Origin: JALHSW01 sp963720675
GTDB lineage: Bacteria > Actinomycetota > Acidimicrobiia > IMCC26256 > PALSA-555
DNA length: 64,000 bases
Direction of reading: 5' to 3'
Assembly: GCA_963720675.1 (NCBI GenBank)
Contig: CAVRGH010000010.1
Location: 744,001-808,000 of the forward strand
The position numbers were made by a program, and so were the translations under genes. Positions within the stretch are counted from its first letter, which is position 1, and every line of letters starts with the position of its first letter. The notes beneath the pieces are model-generated. The model worked only from the letters and a program-made list of their open reading frames with translations. It ran no database searches and was not told where the DNA came from. Positions 9,196 through 18,429 of this stretch are shown piece after piece.

Positions 9196-9511
9196 GGGCG
9201 CGCATGGTGCGCACGGGAAAGGACGATCGTACCGGGCGCTCCGCCCGGCACCCGGTCCGTTCGCCCGGGAGAAATCCCGAGAAATCCTGCCCTCGGGCTG
9301 ATCCGCCTGTGCGGGTACCACCACGATCTGCACCACTAGGGCCATCCGATCGCCGGCGATCATCGGGACGGGTTCCGGATCGGAGCATCTGTCGCCGGGC
9401 CGGGCCGATCCCCTCCCGACACCGGCTGATCCCGAGCGACGGAGAACCACTGCTCACGCGTCGCCAAGGAGTGCACGCCTACGATCACGCGCGTCGAGCG
9501 TCTGGGGGGAC
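9196..9511. other. Gene-free region between tRNA-Cys and beta-propeller gene
   Basis: No plausible gene is seen in these 316 bases. A perfect 7-bp inverted repeat (CCGGGCG-CTC-CGCCCGG, 9232-9248) exactly fills the 17-base space upstream of a minus-strand TACGAT box (9226-9231), which may be the tRNA promoter. At the right edge, TACGAT at 9480-9485 and a GGGGGGA ribosome-binding stretch precede ATG 9512, giving a leadered promoter for the propeller gene. Confidence 0.5.
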
Positions 9512-11489
9512 ATGCGCGGCACACGACCAGCACCCGTGCGCGCCGTCGTCTTCATCGTCGCGCTCACGCCGCTCATCGTTGCCGTGAGTCCGACCCCCAA
9601 CGCGCACGCGACCGGGCCGGGACACGCTGCAGAGCGACGCTGCGACTGGCCGATGTGGGGGCGGGACCGCGCCCGCACGTTCGCGACGACCTGCACGACG
9701 ATCGACGCGTCGAACGTCGCCGGGCTGCACCGCACCTGGTTCTTCAACACGCGCGACGTCGTCACCGCGACGCCGGCTGTCGTGGGCGACACGGTGTACG
9801 TCGGTGACTGGTCGGGCCGCTTCTACGCGCTGCGACGGAGCGACGGCACCAAGCGCTGGGTCACGAAGACGAAGCCGCACCCGCGCATGTACGCAGGGCA
9901 GATCGTCTCCTCGGCGGCGGTCGCTCGGATCTCCGGCCGACGCACCGTGTTCTTCGGCGGCGGCAAGACCGTGTACGCCCTCGACGCCGCGGACGGCAAC
10001 GTCCGCTGGAAGCACGAGCTCGGGCGGCCGGGCGACGGGAGCGATCCGACCGAGGTCGAGAGCTCCCCGGTCGTGGTCGGCAACACCGTCATCATCGGCT
10101 GGGACGTCCACAACAGCCCGGCCGGAGAGCCCGCCGGGGTCCTCGCACTCGATGCCCGCACCGGCAAGGTGCAGTGGCGCACGATCACGGCACCTACGAG
10201 GGGGTCCGGCGCGACGGGCCCCGGGTGCGGTGACGTGTGGGGCTCCCCCACCGTCGACGTGCAGCGGCGCCTGGTCTTCGTCGGCACCGGCAACTGCGTG
10301 ACGAGCCCCCGAGGATGGGGGCGCTTCTCCGAGGCCGTCGTCGCGATGGACCTCGACGACGGCTCGGTGCAGTGGACGTACCAGCCCCATCAACCCAACC
10401 GCGACGACCTCGACTTCGCCGGCGCACCCAATCTGTTCCTCTCCGATCCTGCGGGCGAACAGGGAAAGGAGCTGGTGGGGCTCGGAGGGAAGGACGGGAC
10501 TTACTACGCGCTCGACCGTCAGACGGGCGCGCTCGTGTGGTCGGCACCGGTCGTCACGCCCGGGCTCACCGAGCCGGGCAGCAACTTCTCCACCGGCGGC
10601 TTCATCGGCCCGACGGCGGTCAGCCGACGGGGTCGTCACGGGCGGCACCGCGATCGGTGGCGCGCCGTACCTCCACGCCCTCGACACCAACACCGGCGCG
10701 GTGGTCTGGCAGCAGCCCATCGCCGCACCGACCTACGGCGCGCCGGCCGTCGCGACACGCACCGACGGTGAGGGCACCGGCGTGATCGTGATCGGCGGCA
10801 CCGACTTCACGCTGCGCGCGCTCGACCTGACCACCGGCACCGTCCTCTGGGAGGACGAGGTGTCGGGCGCGGTGTCGGGCGGACCGGCGATCGTCGGGGA
10901 CGACGTCTTCGCCGTCGCGGGCATCCGCGAACCCGGCCTCGACTCGCGCAGCAAGACCAGCGGTGTCTACCGCTACTCCCTGTCCGCGAAGCCCGTCACC
11001 AGCACGACCCGGCCTGCGGAGCAGCAGACCGGCGCGACCGCGTCGACGGGACCGGTCGGCGCGCAGCCGTGTGTCGGTGCTCCGTGTGACGTCCCCTTCA
11101 ACCTGGTGCAGCCGCCGCCCGGGGTCACGCCGAGCATGCGTCTCGACATCACGCTCGACCCCTGGCACGTCGACGTGCAGACGAAGGGGCTCGGGCCTCC
11201 GTCGGCCTGGATCCGCGCGGGCAGCGTGTCGGCGGCGACGGGTGCGACGCGCTACGGCCTGTTCATCTCGGAGAGCGACGACAACCCGCAGGGCGGACTG
11301 CTCTGTGTGCTCGACGCCGACGGCGCGTGCTCCACGGACATCGTGCCACGACCCGGCGCGTCGTACAGCCGCGTCACCCTCCTCGCCATCACCGATTCCG
11401 ACGCGCTCCCCTCGCCTGCCGAAGGCGTGAACCGCCTCGTCGTCACGAAGTCGTTCGATCCACTCCTCACGCCCGCATCCGCGAAGTAA
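9512..11489 (+). CDS. Secreted PQQ-type beta-propeller protein (frameshifted)
   Basis: About 658 aa. Signal peptide at the N-terminus (VVFIVALTPLIVAVSPTP), then repeated blades such as DTVYVGDWSGRFYALRRSDG, TVYALDAADGNVRWK and GVLALDARTGKVQW, the tryptophan-docking pattern of PQQ-dehydrogenase/BamB-type propellers. A Cys-containing WPMWGRDRARTFATTC opening resembles soluble PQQ dehydrogenases, but Ca/PQQ-binding residues cannot be confirmed by eye. The frame changes near 10625 (AGCCGACGG for AGCGACGG), restoring V-S-D-G-V-V-T-G-G-T. After the propeller (about residue 480) there is a Pro/Thr linker and a separate beta-rich C-terminal domain with paired Cys. RBS GGGGGGA before ATG 9512. Probably co-transcribed with the next secreted propeller. 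Confidence 0.75.
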
Positions 11490-11508
11490 GCAGAAAGAGG
11501 AGACACCG

Positions 11509-12684
11509 ATGAAGCGCACCGTGCTCACCGTCCTGCTCGTGGCCGCGACGCTCGCCACGATCCCGGCGGTCGCGTCCGCCGGCGGCGACCGCTCCACGAA
11601 GCAGACGGTCATCGTGTTCAACGGTCAGGGGAACGACCTCGACGCCTATGCGTCGACGCCACCGTTCAAGACCCAGAACGTCTACACGACGCGCGAACAG
11701 GACCCGAAGGGGTTCGACATCAACGCGCAGATGTGCTTCTTCGGTCCTGGCAATCGCACGTTCATCGCCGGCGAGGACACCGGCCAGCCCGACCCGATCC
11801 AGGGTTGGGGCATCTTCCGGCTGCGCGGGAGCAAGGTCGGATCCCTGAAGGCGAAGCAGGTCGGCAAGCTCCAGCCGACCTACCAGGGGGCGACGGACAA
11901 CGCCGAGAACTACGGCTGTGGCCTGCTGTCCGACGGGCGCCTCCTCACGAGCGACATCGGGAATCAGGCCGAGGGTGACGGCGACGGCCAGCTGATCATC
12001 TGGTTCCCACCCTTCACCAAGGGCTTCACGACCCTCCCCAACGGCACCGAGGGCACGGTGCCCTACTGCAAGCTCGACATCGGCATCGGCACCGCGGGCG
12101 GGATCGCGGTCGACGACCAGGACAACATCTACGTCGCCTCGGCGCGGGGCGCGACCACCGGCGTGAACAAGTACACCGGCCCGTTCCCGACCTCCGCGAC
12201 ACCCGCGGGCGGCTGTGACGGCACCGACGCCACCGGTGCACCCATGGCGACGAACATCACGCGCACGCAGTTCATCGCGCCCGACCACGACCTGGGGACC
12301 CCGAACGCGATCGTGCCGTCGCCCGGGTCCAGCGCCGGGAAGCCCGGCTGGTACGTGTCCAGCGTCTTCACCGGCGTGATCAACGAGTACGGCGCGGACG
12401 GCGCGTTCGTCCGCACGATCCTCCGACCGCCGGCCGGCGAGACGCTCGGCGCGGAGCCGTTCTCCACCGGCACTCCGCTGGGGCTCGGCATCGGGCCCGA
12501 CGGCACCCTCTACTACGCGGACATCGGCCTCGTCGTCTCCCCGAAGGGCATCGGTCCGGGCGACGGCACGGGGACGGTCCGGCGCATCACCTTCCGCGGC
12601 GGTGAACCCCAGCCACCCGAGACGATGGCGACCGGCCTCGCGTTCCCCGATGGCATCGGCGTCTTCGTACCCGGTCACGGGTAA
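11509..12684 (+). CDS. Secreted beta-propeller (SMP-30/NHL-like) protein
   Basis: 391 aa with a clear signal peptide (MKRTVLTVLLVAATLATIPAVASA). Sequence repeats of the form GIAVDDQDNIYVASARG and GLGIGPDGTLYYADIG are typical blades of SMP-30/gluconolactonase or NHL propellers. A Gly/Asp-rich segment GNQAEGDGDGQLI could bind calcium. Enzymatic role unknown; extracellular or periplasmic. A strong RBS (AAAGAGGAG) precedes ATG 11509, 19 bases after the PQQ-type propeller, so the two secreted propellers form a unit. Confidence 0.7.
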   Translation: MKRTVLTVLLVAATLATIPAVASAGGDRSTKQTVIVFNGQGNDLDAYASTPPFKTQNVYTTREQDPKGFDINAQMCFFGPGNRTFIAGEDTGQPDPIQGWGIFRLRGSKVGSLKAKQVGKLQPTYQGATDNAENYGCGLLSDGRLLTSDIGNQAEGDGDGQLIIWFPPFTKGFTTLPNGTEGTVPYCKLDIGIGTAGGIAVDDQDNIYVASARGATTGVNKYTGPFPTSATPAGGCDGTDATGAPMATNITRTQFIAPDHDLGTPNAIVPSPGSSAGKPGWYVSSVFTGVINEYGADGAFVRTILRPPAGETLGAEPFSTGTPLGLGIGPDGTLYYADIGLVVSPKGIGPGDGTGTVRRITFRGGEPQPPETMATGLAFPDGIGVFVPGHG

Positions 12685-12701
12685 CGCGTAGCATCGGGGG
12701 C

Positions 12702-14150
12702 GTGAATCCCGGTGTGCAGCTGCTCGCGGTCGGGGCCGCCGCCCCCTCGTGGCGCCTCGACGCGAAGGATGTCGGTGCGGCCTGGAGCCGCGGCGGACGA
12801 GGCCGGGCCGCTGTCTGCGCTCCCGACGAGGACGTGCTCACGCTCGCGGCCGAGGCCGCGGGGCGGGCCCTCGCCGCGTCGGGGCTCCAGACCGACATCG
12901 TCGACGGCCTCTGGTGGGGCACGACGCGCCCGCCCTTCGCCGAGGGTCCGAGCCATGCCGTGCTCGCCCGGGCCATCGGTCTGTCCCACCGCTCCGGCGG
13001 TGCACTCTGCTCCGGCTCGCCCCACGCCGGCATGGAGGCGCTGCTGAGTGCCGCCGACGCGATCGGCGCCGGCAGCGCGCGCGTCGCGGTCGTCGTCGTC
13101 TCCGATGCGCTCGTCCCCGGCAACGGCACGCCGTTCGAGGCTCGCGCCGGTGCCGGCGCGGCCGCCGTCGTCCTCGTCTCGCACGGCGGCAACGCGATGC
13201 TCGTCGACCGGGTCACGCGCACCCAGCCGTTCCTCGACCGCTACCGCGGCGACGGCGAAGCCGACACCCGCGACCTCTACGACCCCCGCTTGTTCCGTGA
13301 GGAGGTCTTCCTCCCCTCGATGCGCGAGCTCGGCGAGGCCCTCACCGGGCTGGCCGGCGGCGCCGACCAGGTGCGCGCGTGGTCGCTCCCCGACCCCGAC
13401 GGTCGCCTGGGCGCAACCGTCGCCAAGCAGCTCGGCGCCACCTCCACGCCGTCGGCCGACGTGTACGCCGCGCTCGGCGACACCGGTGCCGCGTCCGCGC
13501 TCCTCGGCGGGATCGCCGCCCTCGACACCGCCGGCACGGTCGCGATCGTCGGCACCGGCGGCGGGCGCACGACCGGCGTCACCGTGAGCGTCAAGGATCC
13601 CGTCCGCGGCGCGTCGTCAGTTCCGGGCTGGCTCGCCGGCGGCCGACCCGCGAGCTACTCGGACGTGCTCCGGGCCCGCGGCCAGCTCGTCCCGTCGGGC
13701 GAGACGGTCCAGATGGGCGTGCCGCCCCAGAGCGCACAGTTCGTGCGCGGTGCCGACGAGATGCTCGGACTGCTCGGGGCGCGCTGCGTCGACTGCGGAA
13801 CGATCAACACGCCACCCTCCATCCACCCGCACTGCATCTCGTGTGGCAGCGCGAAGTTCGTGCTCGAGCCGCTCGCCCGTCACGGGTTCGTCCACACGTT
13901 CGTCGTGAACCAGACGATGCCCCCGCCGTTCGTCGCCCCCCTCCCCATCGCGGTCGTCGACCTCGACGACGGCGCGCGGGTGATGCTGCAAGGGGTCACC
14001 GACCGCGTGGCGGACGGTTCCGACATCACCGTCGGGGCCGAGGTCGAGCTGGTGCTCCGCCGCTACGCGCACGAGCGCGGCGTCCCCGTCTACGGCTACA
14101 AGGTCCGTGCCATCCCTGCTCCCGCGAGCAAGACAGGACTGGAACCATGA
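12702..14150 (+). CDS. HMG-CoA-synthase-like domain fused to DUF35 OB-fold/Zn-ribbon
   Basis: 482 aa fusion. Residues about 1-300 look like a 3-oxoacyl-ACP synthase III/HMG-CoA synthase fold (LLAVGAAAPSWRLD at the start; a nucleophile-like Cys in GGALCSGSPHAGMEAL; DTGAASALLGG). Residues about 355-470 are a DUF35 partner domain: rubredoxin-like zinc ribbon CVDCG...CISCG (CxxC-x14-CxxC) followed by an OB-fold that binds acyl-CoA. In known thiolase/DUF35 pairs the OB domain presents CoA substrates to the thiolase, and the thiolase gene follows here with an overlap of 4 bases (ATGA). GTG 12702 is preceded by a TAGCAT -10 box ending 7 bases upstream. Likely role: C-C bond formation or cleavage in side-chain degradation. 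Confidence 0.75.
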   Translation: MNPGVQLLAVGAAAPSWRLDAKDVGAAWSRGGRGRAAVCAPDEDVLTLAAEAAGRALAASGLQTDIVDGLWWGTTRPPFAEGPSHAVLARAIGLSHRSGGALCSGSPHAGMEALLSAADAIGAGSARVAVVVVSDALVPGNGTPFEARAGAGAAAVVLVSHGGNAMLVDRVTRTQPFLDRYRGDGEADTRDLYDPRLFREEVFLPSMRELGEALTGLAGGADQVRAWSLPDPDGRLGATVAKQLGATSTPSADVYAALGDTGAASALLGGIAALDTAGTVAIVGTGGGRTTGVTVSVKDPVRGASSVPGWLAGGRPASYSDVLRARGQLVPSGETVQMGVPPQSAQFVRGADEMLGLLGARCVDCGTINTPPSIHPHCISCGSAKFVLEPLARHGFVHTFVVNQTMPPPFVAPLPIAVVDLDDGARVMLQGVTDRVADGSDITVGAEVELVLRRYAHERGVPVYGYKVRAIPAPASKTGLEP

Positions 14151-15322
14151 GCTGGAACCGAGTCGCGGTCGTCGGCGCCGGGATCATCAAGTTCGGCGAG
14201 CTGTTCGAGCAGAGCTACGAACAGATGGCGGCCGGTGCGTTCGCTGCCGCGATCGAGAGCGTCGACGAGGGGTTCGAGCCGACGCAGGTGGAAGCCGCTT
14301 TCGTCGCCACCCAGCGCGGGACACTCTGGGGGCAAGAGGGCATCGGCGGGAACACCATCCCGACGGCCATCGGGCTCGCGGGGATCCCCTGTACGCGCAT
14401 CGAGAACGCGTGCCCGTCGGGGTCCGACGCCTTCCGTGTCGGCGCGATGGCGGTGGCCAGCGGTGTGCACGACGTCGTGCTGGTGATCGGGGTCGAGAAG
14501 ATGCGCGACAAGTCGGCCGACGAGGGGCTCCTGTCTCGCGCCGCGGCCGGCCACCCGATCTTCACGCGTGGCGAGACCGCGCCGGTGCTGTTCGCACCCT
14601 TCGCGACGCGCCACATGCACGAGTTCGGGACGACACGCGAGATGCTCGCGTCCGTTGCGGTGAAGAACCATCACAACGGTGCACTCGACCCCTACGCCCA
14701 TTTCCAGAACGAGATCACCGTGGAGGACGTGCTCGAGTCGCCGGCCGTCTGCTCGCCGCTGCACCTCCTCGATTGCTGTCCGCAGACCGACGGTGCGGCC
14801 GCCGTGCTCCTCGTCAGCGCGGAGCTCGCCGAGCGGTACACGAAGAAGCCCGTGTACGTGGCCGGCTTCGGGGTCGCGACCGACCACCCCTACCTCCACG
14901 AGAAGACGAGCTTCACGGGGATGAAGGCCACCCAGCTGGCGGCCGAGCGGGCCTACGCCATGGCCGGGATCGAGCCCGACCAGGTCGACTGCGCCGAGGT
15001 GCACGACTGCTTCACCATCACCGAGATCCTCGACATCGAAGACCTCGGATTCGTCGACAAGGGCAAGGGCGGTGTCGCGTCCCTCGAGGGCGACACGTCG
15101 CTGACCGGGCGCATCCCGATCAACACTTCGGGCGGTCTGCTCGCGAAGGGCCACCCGATCGGGGCCACCGGCGTCGCCCAGATCGTCGAGTGCTGGTGGC
15201 AGCTCCGCGGTGACGCCGAGGGGCGCCAGGTCGAGACCCCCAACGGGTACGCGCTCCAGCACAACGTCGGCGGCCGCGGCTCCGGCGTCTCGGTGATCAA
15301 CATCCTCACCAACAAGGCGTGA
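14147..15322 (+). CDS. Thiolase family protein (SCP2/steroid-thiolase type)
   Basis: 391 aa, full length. Nucleophile Cys in ENACPSGSDAF (about residue 87), HDCFTITE and GLLAKGHPIGATG with the catalytic His are present, as in lipid-transfer/SCP-x-type thiolases. The last-motif Cys of biosynthetic thiolases (CxG) is replaced by the NVGGRGSG loop, which is typical of Ltp-type thiolases and aldolases. In mycobacterial cholesterol degradation the Ltp2 member works with a DUF35 protein to cleave side chains; the upstream overlapping DUF35 fusion makes a similar complex likely here. Cytoplasmic. Confidence 0.87.
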   Translation: MSWNRVAVVGAGIIKFGELFEQSYEQMAAGAFAAAIESVDEGFEPTQVEAAFVATQRGTLWGQEGIGGNTIPTAIGLAGIPCTRIENACPSGSDAFRVGAMAVASGVHDVVLVIGVEKMRDKSADEGLLSRAAAGHPIFTRGETAPVLFAPFATRHMHEFGTTREMLASVAVKNHHNGALDPYAHFQNEITVEDVLESPAVCSPLHLLDCCPQTDGAAAVLLVSAELAERYTKKPVYVAGFGVATDHPYLHEKTSFTGMKATQLAAERAYAMAGIEPDQVDCAEVHDCFTITEILDIEDLGFVDKGKGGVASLEGDTSLTGRIPINTSGGLLAKGHPIGATGVAQIVECWWQLRGDAEGRQVETPNGYALQHNVGGRGSGVSVINILTNKA

Positions 15323-15344
15323 CACCCGGCCTGCCGGCTTGCGC

Positions 15345-15366
15345 AGGACCGCCGTGATCCGGTCCT
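15345..15366. promoter_or_regulatory. Inverted repeat before crotonase promoter
   Basis: Perfect 7-bp arms AGGACCG and CGGTCCT separated by 8 bases, ending two bases before a TAGTCT -10 box (15369-15374). It could be an operator for the crotonase gene or a hairpin after the thiolase gene; there is no T-tract. Confidence 0.35.
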
Positions 15367-15380
15367 CCTAGTCTGGCGCC

Positions 15381-16174
15381 ATGATCACGTATCAGGTAGG
15401 AACCGATCAGGTCGGTCGCATCACGCTGGATCGGCCCGAAGCGAAGAACGCGCTCACGATCGAGATGCGCGACGCCATCGTCGACTCGGTGCGCTCGGCA
15501 CGCGACGACGCGAACGTACGAGCGCTGCTCATCACCGGCGCGGGGGCGCGTTCTGTGCCGGGATGGATCTCTCGGCGTCCACCGTCGCGAAGGCATCGGA
15601 GCCCGGCTACGAGACCCGCAGCACCTCCGAGGCGCTGCGCATCGGCGTGCAGTCCTTCATCCGCGAGCTCTGGGAGCTCGACAAGCCCACGATCGCCGTC
15701 GTCGACGGCGCGGCAGTCGGGCCGGGCGCGCACCTCGCGCTCGCGTGCGACTTCGTCTTCGTGCACGAGCGGACGCGGTTCCTCTGGTCGTTCGCGAAGT
15801 GGGGGCTCGTCGTCGATGCCGGCGGCGCGTACCTGCTCCCCCGACTCGTCGGACTCCCCCGCGCGAAGGCGATGGTGATGCTCGGCGAGGGTGCGACCGG
15901 CCAGGAGGCCGTCGACCTCGGGCTCGCGTACCGCTGCGTGCCGGCCGACGAGCTGGTCGCGGCAGCCGACGAAGTGGCACAGCGCCTGGCCGCGGGCCCG
16001 ACCCGGTCGCTCGGGCTGTCCAAGCGCCTGCTGAACGAGAGCTTCGAGACCGACCTCGCCCACTCGCTCGAGCTCGAGGGGGCGTACCAGTCGCTCGCCG
16101 CGACCTCGGCGGATCTCATGGAGGGCATGGCCGCCTTCCGCGATCGCCGCGACCCCGACTTCACCGGTCGCTGA
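15381..16174 (+). CDS. Enoyl-CoA hydratase/isomerase (crotonase) family (frameshifted)
   Basis: About 264 aa crotonase. N-terminal ITLDRPEAKNALT, the oxyanion-hole region that reads A-G-M-D-L after frame repair, and GPGAHLALACDFVF are present. In the catalytic loop WGLVVDAGGAYLLPRLVG the usual hydratase glutamates are not evident, so isomerase, thioesterase or hydrolase activity is possible. A base is missing in the GGGGG run at 15542-15546; adding one G gives G-A-G-G-A-F-C-A-G-M-D. ATG 15381 follows a TAGTCT box by 6 bases (leaderless). It stands between the thiolase and the SDR/FadE block, consistent with one beta-oxidation-like route. Confidence 0.8.
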
Positions 16175-16180
16175 CCCCCA

Positions 16181-16239
16181 CCCTCGGGGAGCATGTGACG
16201 CCGAGGGTACGCATCGGCCCCCCAGCGTCACTTGCTCCC
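16181..16239. repeat. Long intergenic inverted repeat with competing stem
   Basis: GGGAGCATGTGACGC (16187-16201) pairs with GCGTCACTTGCTCCC (16225-16239), 14 of 15 bases, around a 23-base loop. A second stem, CCCTCGG (16181-16187) with CCGAGGG (16201-16207), shares bases with the first, so the two are mutually exclusive. It lies just after the crotonase stop and could be a terminator without T-tract, a REP-like element or an RNA switch. Confidence 0.5.
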
Positions 16240-16256
16240 GGGTGGCGACGCGTCGG

Positions 16257-16278
16257 TAGAGTCTGACGTCCACGTCAG
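16257..16278 (+). promoter_or_regulatory. Promoter -10 and TetR-type palindrome, SDR/FadE operon
   Basis: A TAGAGT -10 box (16257-16262) is followed at once by the palindrome CTGACG-TCCA-CGTCAG (16263-16278), so a bound repressor would cover the transcription start. ATG of the SDR is at 16308. The 6-4-6 architecture matches five other sites in the window. Confidence 0.7.
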
Positions 16279-16307
16279 GTCCGGCGAGCGGGAGCGGAGC
16301 GCACAGG

Positions 16308-17223
16308 ATGGGTCTCTTCGACAACAAGGTTGCGATCGTCACCGGTGCCGGCCGCGGCATCGGACGCGAGGAAGCACTGCTGCTCGCGAGCGAGGGCGCA
16401 TCGGTGGTCGTCAACGACCTCGGGGGCGCGCGCTCGGGTGAGGGGTCCGACGCCGGTCCGGCGCAGGACGTCGCGAACGAGATCACCGCCGCCGGCGGCA
16501 AGGCCGTCGCGAACACCGATGACATCTCGACCTGGGCCGGCGCCGAGGCGTTCGTGAACCAGGCGATCGAGGCGTTCGGCGGCCTCGACATCCTCATCAA
16601 CAACGCCGGGATCCTCCGGGACAAGATGAGCTTCAACATGACCGAGGACGAGTGGGATGCGGTCATCAAGGTCCACCTCAAGGGCCACTTCGCTCCCGCC
16701 CACTTCGCGGCGGGCTACTGGCGGCAGAAGTCCAAGGACAGTGGCGAGTCCGTCAACGCCAAGATCGTCAACACCGCGTCCGAATCGGGCCTCTACGGCA
16801 ACGCCGGCCAGGCCAACTACGCGGCGGCGAAGGCCGGGATCGCATCCATGACGATCGTCCTCGCACGCGAGCTCGAGCGCTTCGGCGTGCGCGTCAACGC
16901 CATCGCACCGGTCGCCCTCACGCGACTCACCGAGGACCTCATGGGCGGGGTTGCCGCCGACGAAGCGGCGAAGGCTTCACTCGACCCGGGCAACGTCGCC
17001 GCGGCCGTCGGTTGGCTCGCTTCGGACCTGTCCGACGGCGTGTCCGGTCAGGTCGTGAAGATCGGTGGGGGCGTCTGTCAGATCGTGGCGGGCTGGCACC
17101 CGGTGAGCCAGATCACGAGCGACGGCCCCTTCACCGTCGGCGTCGATCGCGGCGGGCCGCGACGCGCTGTTCGCGAAGTCGGAACCGGGCATCCCCCCGT
17201 TCATCCTGAGCTTCGAGGGCTGA
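16308..17223 (+). CDS. SDR, 17-beta-HSD4/multifunctional-enzyme type 3-hydroxyacyl-CoA dehydrogenase (frameshifted)
   Basis: About 304 aa, longer than classical SDRs and like the dehydrogenase part of peroxisomal multifunctional enzyme 2. TGAGRGIGRE cofactor loop, VVNDLGG, the spaced insert GSDAGPAQDVANEI, NNAG (ILINNAGILRDK), Ser in NTASESG and YAAAK are present. Expected reaction: NAD-dependent oxidation of a 3-hydroxyacyl-CoA. Near 17139 GTCGGCGTCG should be GTCGCGTCG; repair gives an ending G-R-D-A-L-F-A-K-S-E-P. It is the first gene after a palindrome-bearing promoter, followed by two acyl-CoA dehydrogenases. The SDR at 46871-47806, under the same type of palindrome, is a close relative. 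Confidence 0.85.
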
Positions 17224-17229
17224 GACCGG

Positions 17230-18427
17230 GTGCGCCTCGCCTGGGGTCCCGAGGAGACGGCCTTCCGCGACGAGCTCGTCGCGTTCCTCGACGAGCACGC
17301 ACCGCCGGAGGCGCTCGCCGGCTTCGACATGGCCGACAGCGGTGCCGACGAGCGCGACGAGGTCATCCCGCAGTGGGCACGCGACTGGCAGGCGACGCTC
17401 TTCGACCACGGTTGGATGATCCCGGCCTACGGACCGGACCTGGGTGGCCGCGACGCCACGCCGATCCAGACGCTCGTGTATCTCGAGGAGATGGCGCGCC
17501 GCCGGATCCCGCGCTCGCTGCACTTCCCCGGGTACGCGATCGTGGCGCCGAGCCTCCTCGAGTACGGGAACGACGCGCAGCGTGAGCTCGTCCCGTCGGC
17601 CATCCGGGGCGACACGGTGTGGTGCATCGGCATGAGCGAGCCCAACGCCGGCTCCGACCTCGCCGGGCTCTCAGACCCGCGCCGTGCTCGACGGCGACCG
17701 GTTCATCGTCAATGGGCAAAAGGTCTGGACCAGCTACGCGCACGTCGCACAGAAGTGCTTCGTCTACGTGCGAACCGATCCCGACGTCCCGAAGCACAAG
17801 GGCATCAGCCTGCTCATCGTCGACATGGACACGCCGGGCATCGACATCCGCCCGCTCCGTCACATCAGCGGCGCCGCGCACTTCGCCGAGGTCTTCTTCG
17901 ACGACGTGGAGGTCCCGGCCGAGAACCTCGTCGGTGAGCTCAACGGCGGCTGGCGCCTCACGCAGGGCTCGCTCGCCCACGAGCGGGCCGGCCTCTGGGT
18001 GGAAGGTGTCTCGCGCCTCGAGTCCACCGTCGACATGCTGGTCGACCTCGCCAACCGCAACGGGCTCGGCGACGACACGGGCGTCCGCCGACAGATCGCG
18101 GCGATGTACGAGCAGGCGGCATCACTGCGTGCGATGGGCTACCGCGGGTTCGCGAGCTTCGCCCAGGGATCGTCGGCCCCCGAGCACTCGTACATGAAGA
18201 TGGCGACGTCCGAGCTCGGCAAGGCCAGCTACGAGCTCGGCATGGAGCTGCTCGGCGCGTACGGCGCGGTCCGCGACCCCGACCGGGGCGAGGAGCGCGG
18301 GCGCTGGGTCGACATGTTCTTCCTCAGCTTCGCCAACACCGTCGCCGGCGGGACGTCGGAGATCCAGCGCAACATCATCGCCCAGCGCGTGCTGGGTCTT
18401 CCCCGAGCCGTGGAAGCGAAGCGATAA
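17230..18427 (+). CDS. Acyl-CoA dehydrogenase, large subunit-like (frameshifted)
   Basis: About 398 aa. Motifs: WCIGMSEPNAGSDLAGL (FAD-contact loop), IVNGQKVWTSYAH and C-terminal TVAGGTSEIQRNIIAQRVLG. In medium-chain enzymes the catalytic Glu sits just before GGT (xxYEGT); here it is Ala, as in steroid-type FadEs, so the base must lie elsewhere or on a partner. The frame changes near 17671, where an extra T in GGGCTCTCAGACC breaks L-Q-T-R-A-V. It is followed two bases later by a shorter acyl-CoA dehydrogenase; adjacent FadE pairs in actinobacterial steroid catabolism form alpha2beta2 enzymes, and the same is inferred here. Confidence 0.87.
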
Positions 18428-18429
18428 CG

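Noticed and set aside
9232..9248. Hairpin as terminator of tRNA-Cys
   Set aside because: The tRNA is transcribed leftwards, so this repeat lies upstream of it, between a possible -35 and -10.
16263..16278. Identification of the shared palindrome as a KstR site
   Set aside because: The KstR consensus (TNNAAC-N2-GTTNNA type) has AAC/GTT arms, which are absent; the arms here are TGAC/GTCA.
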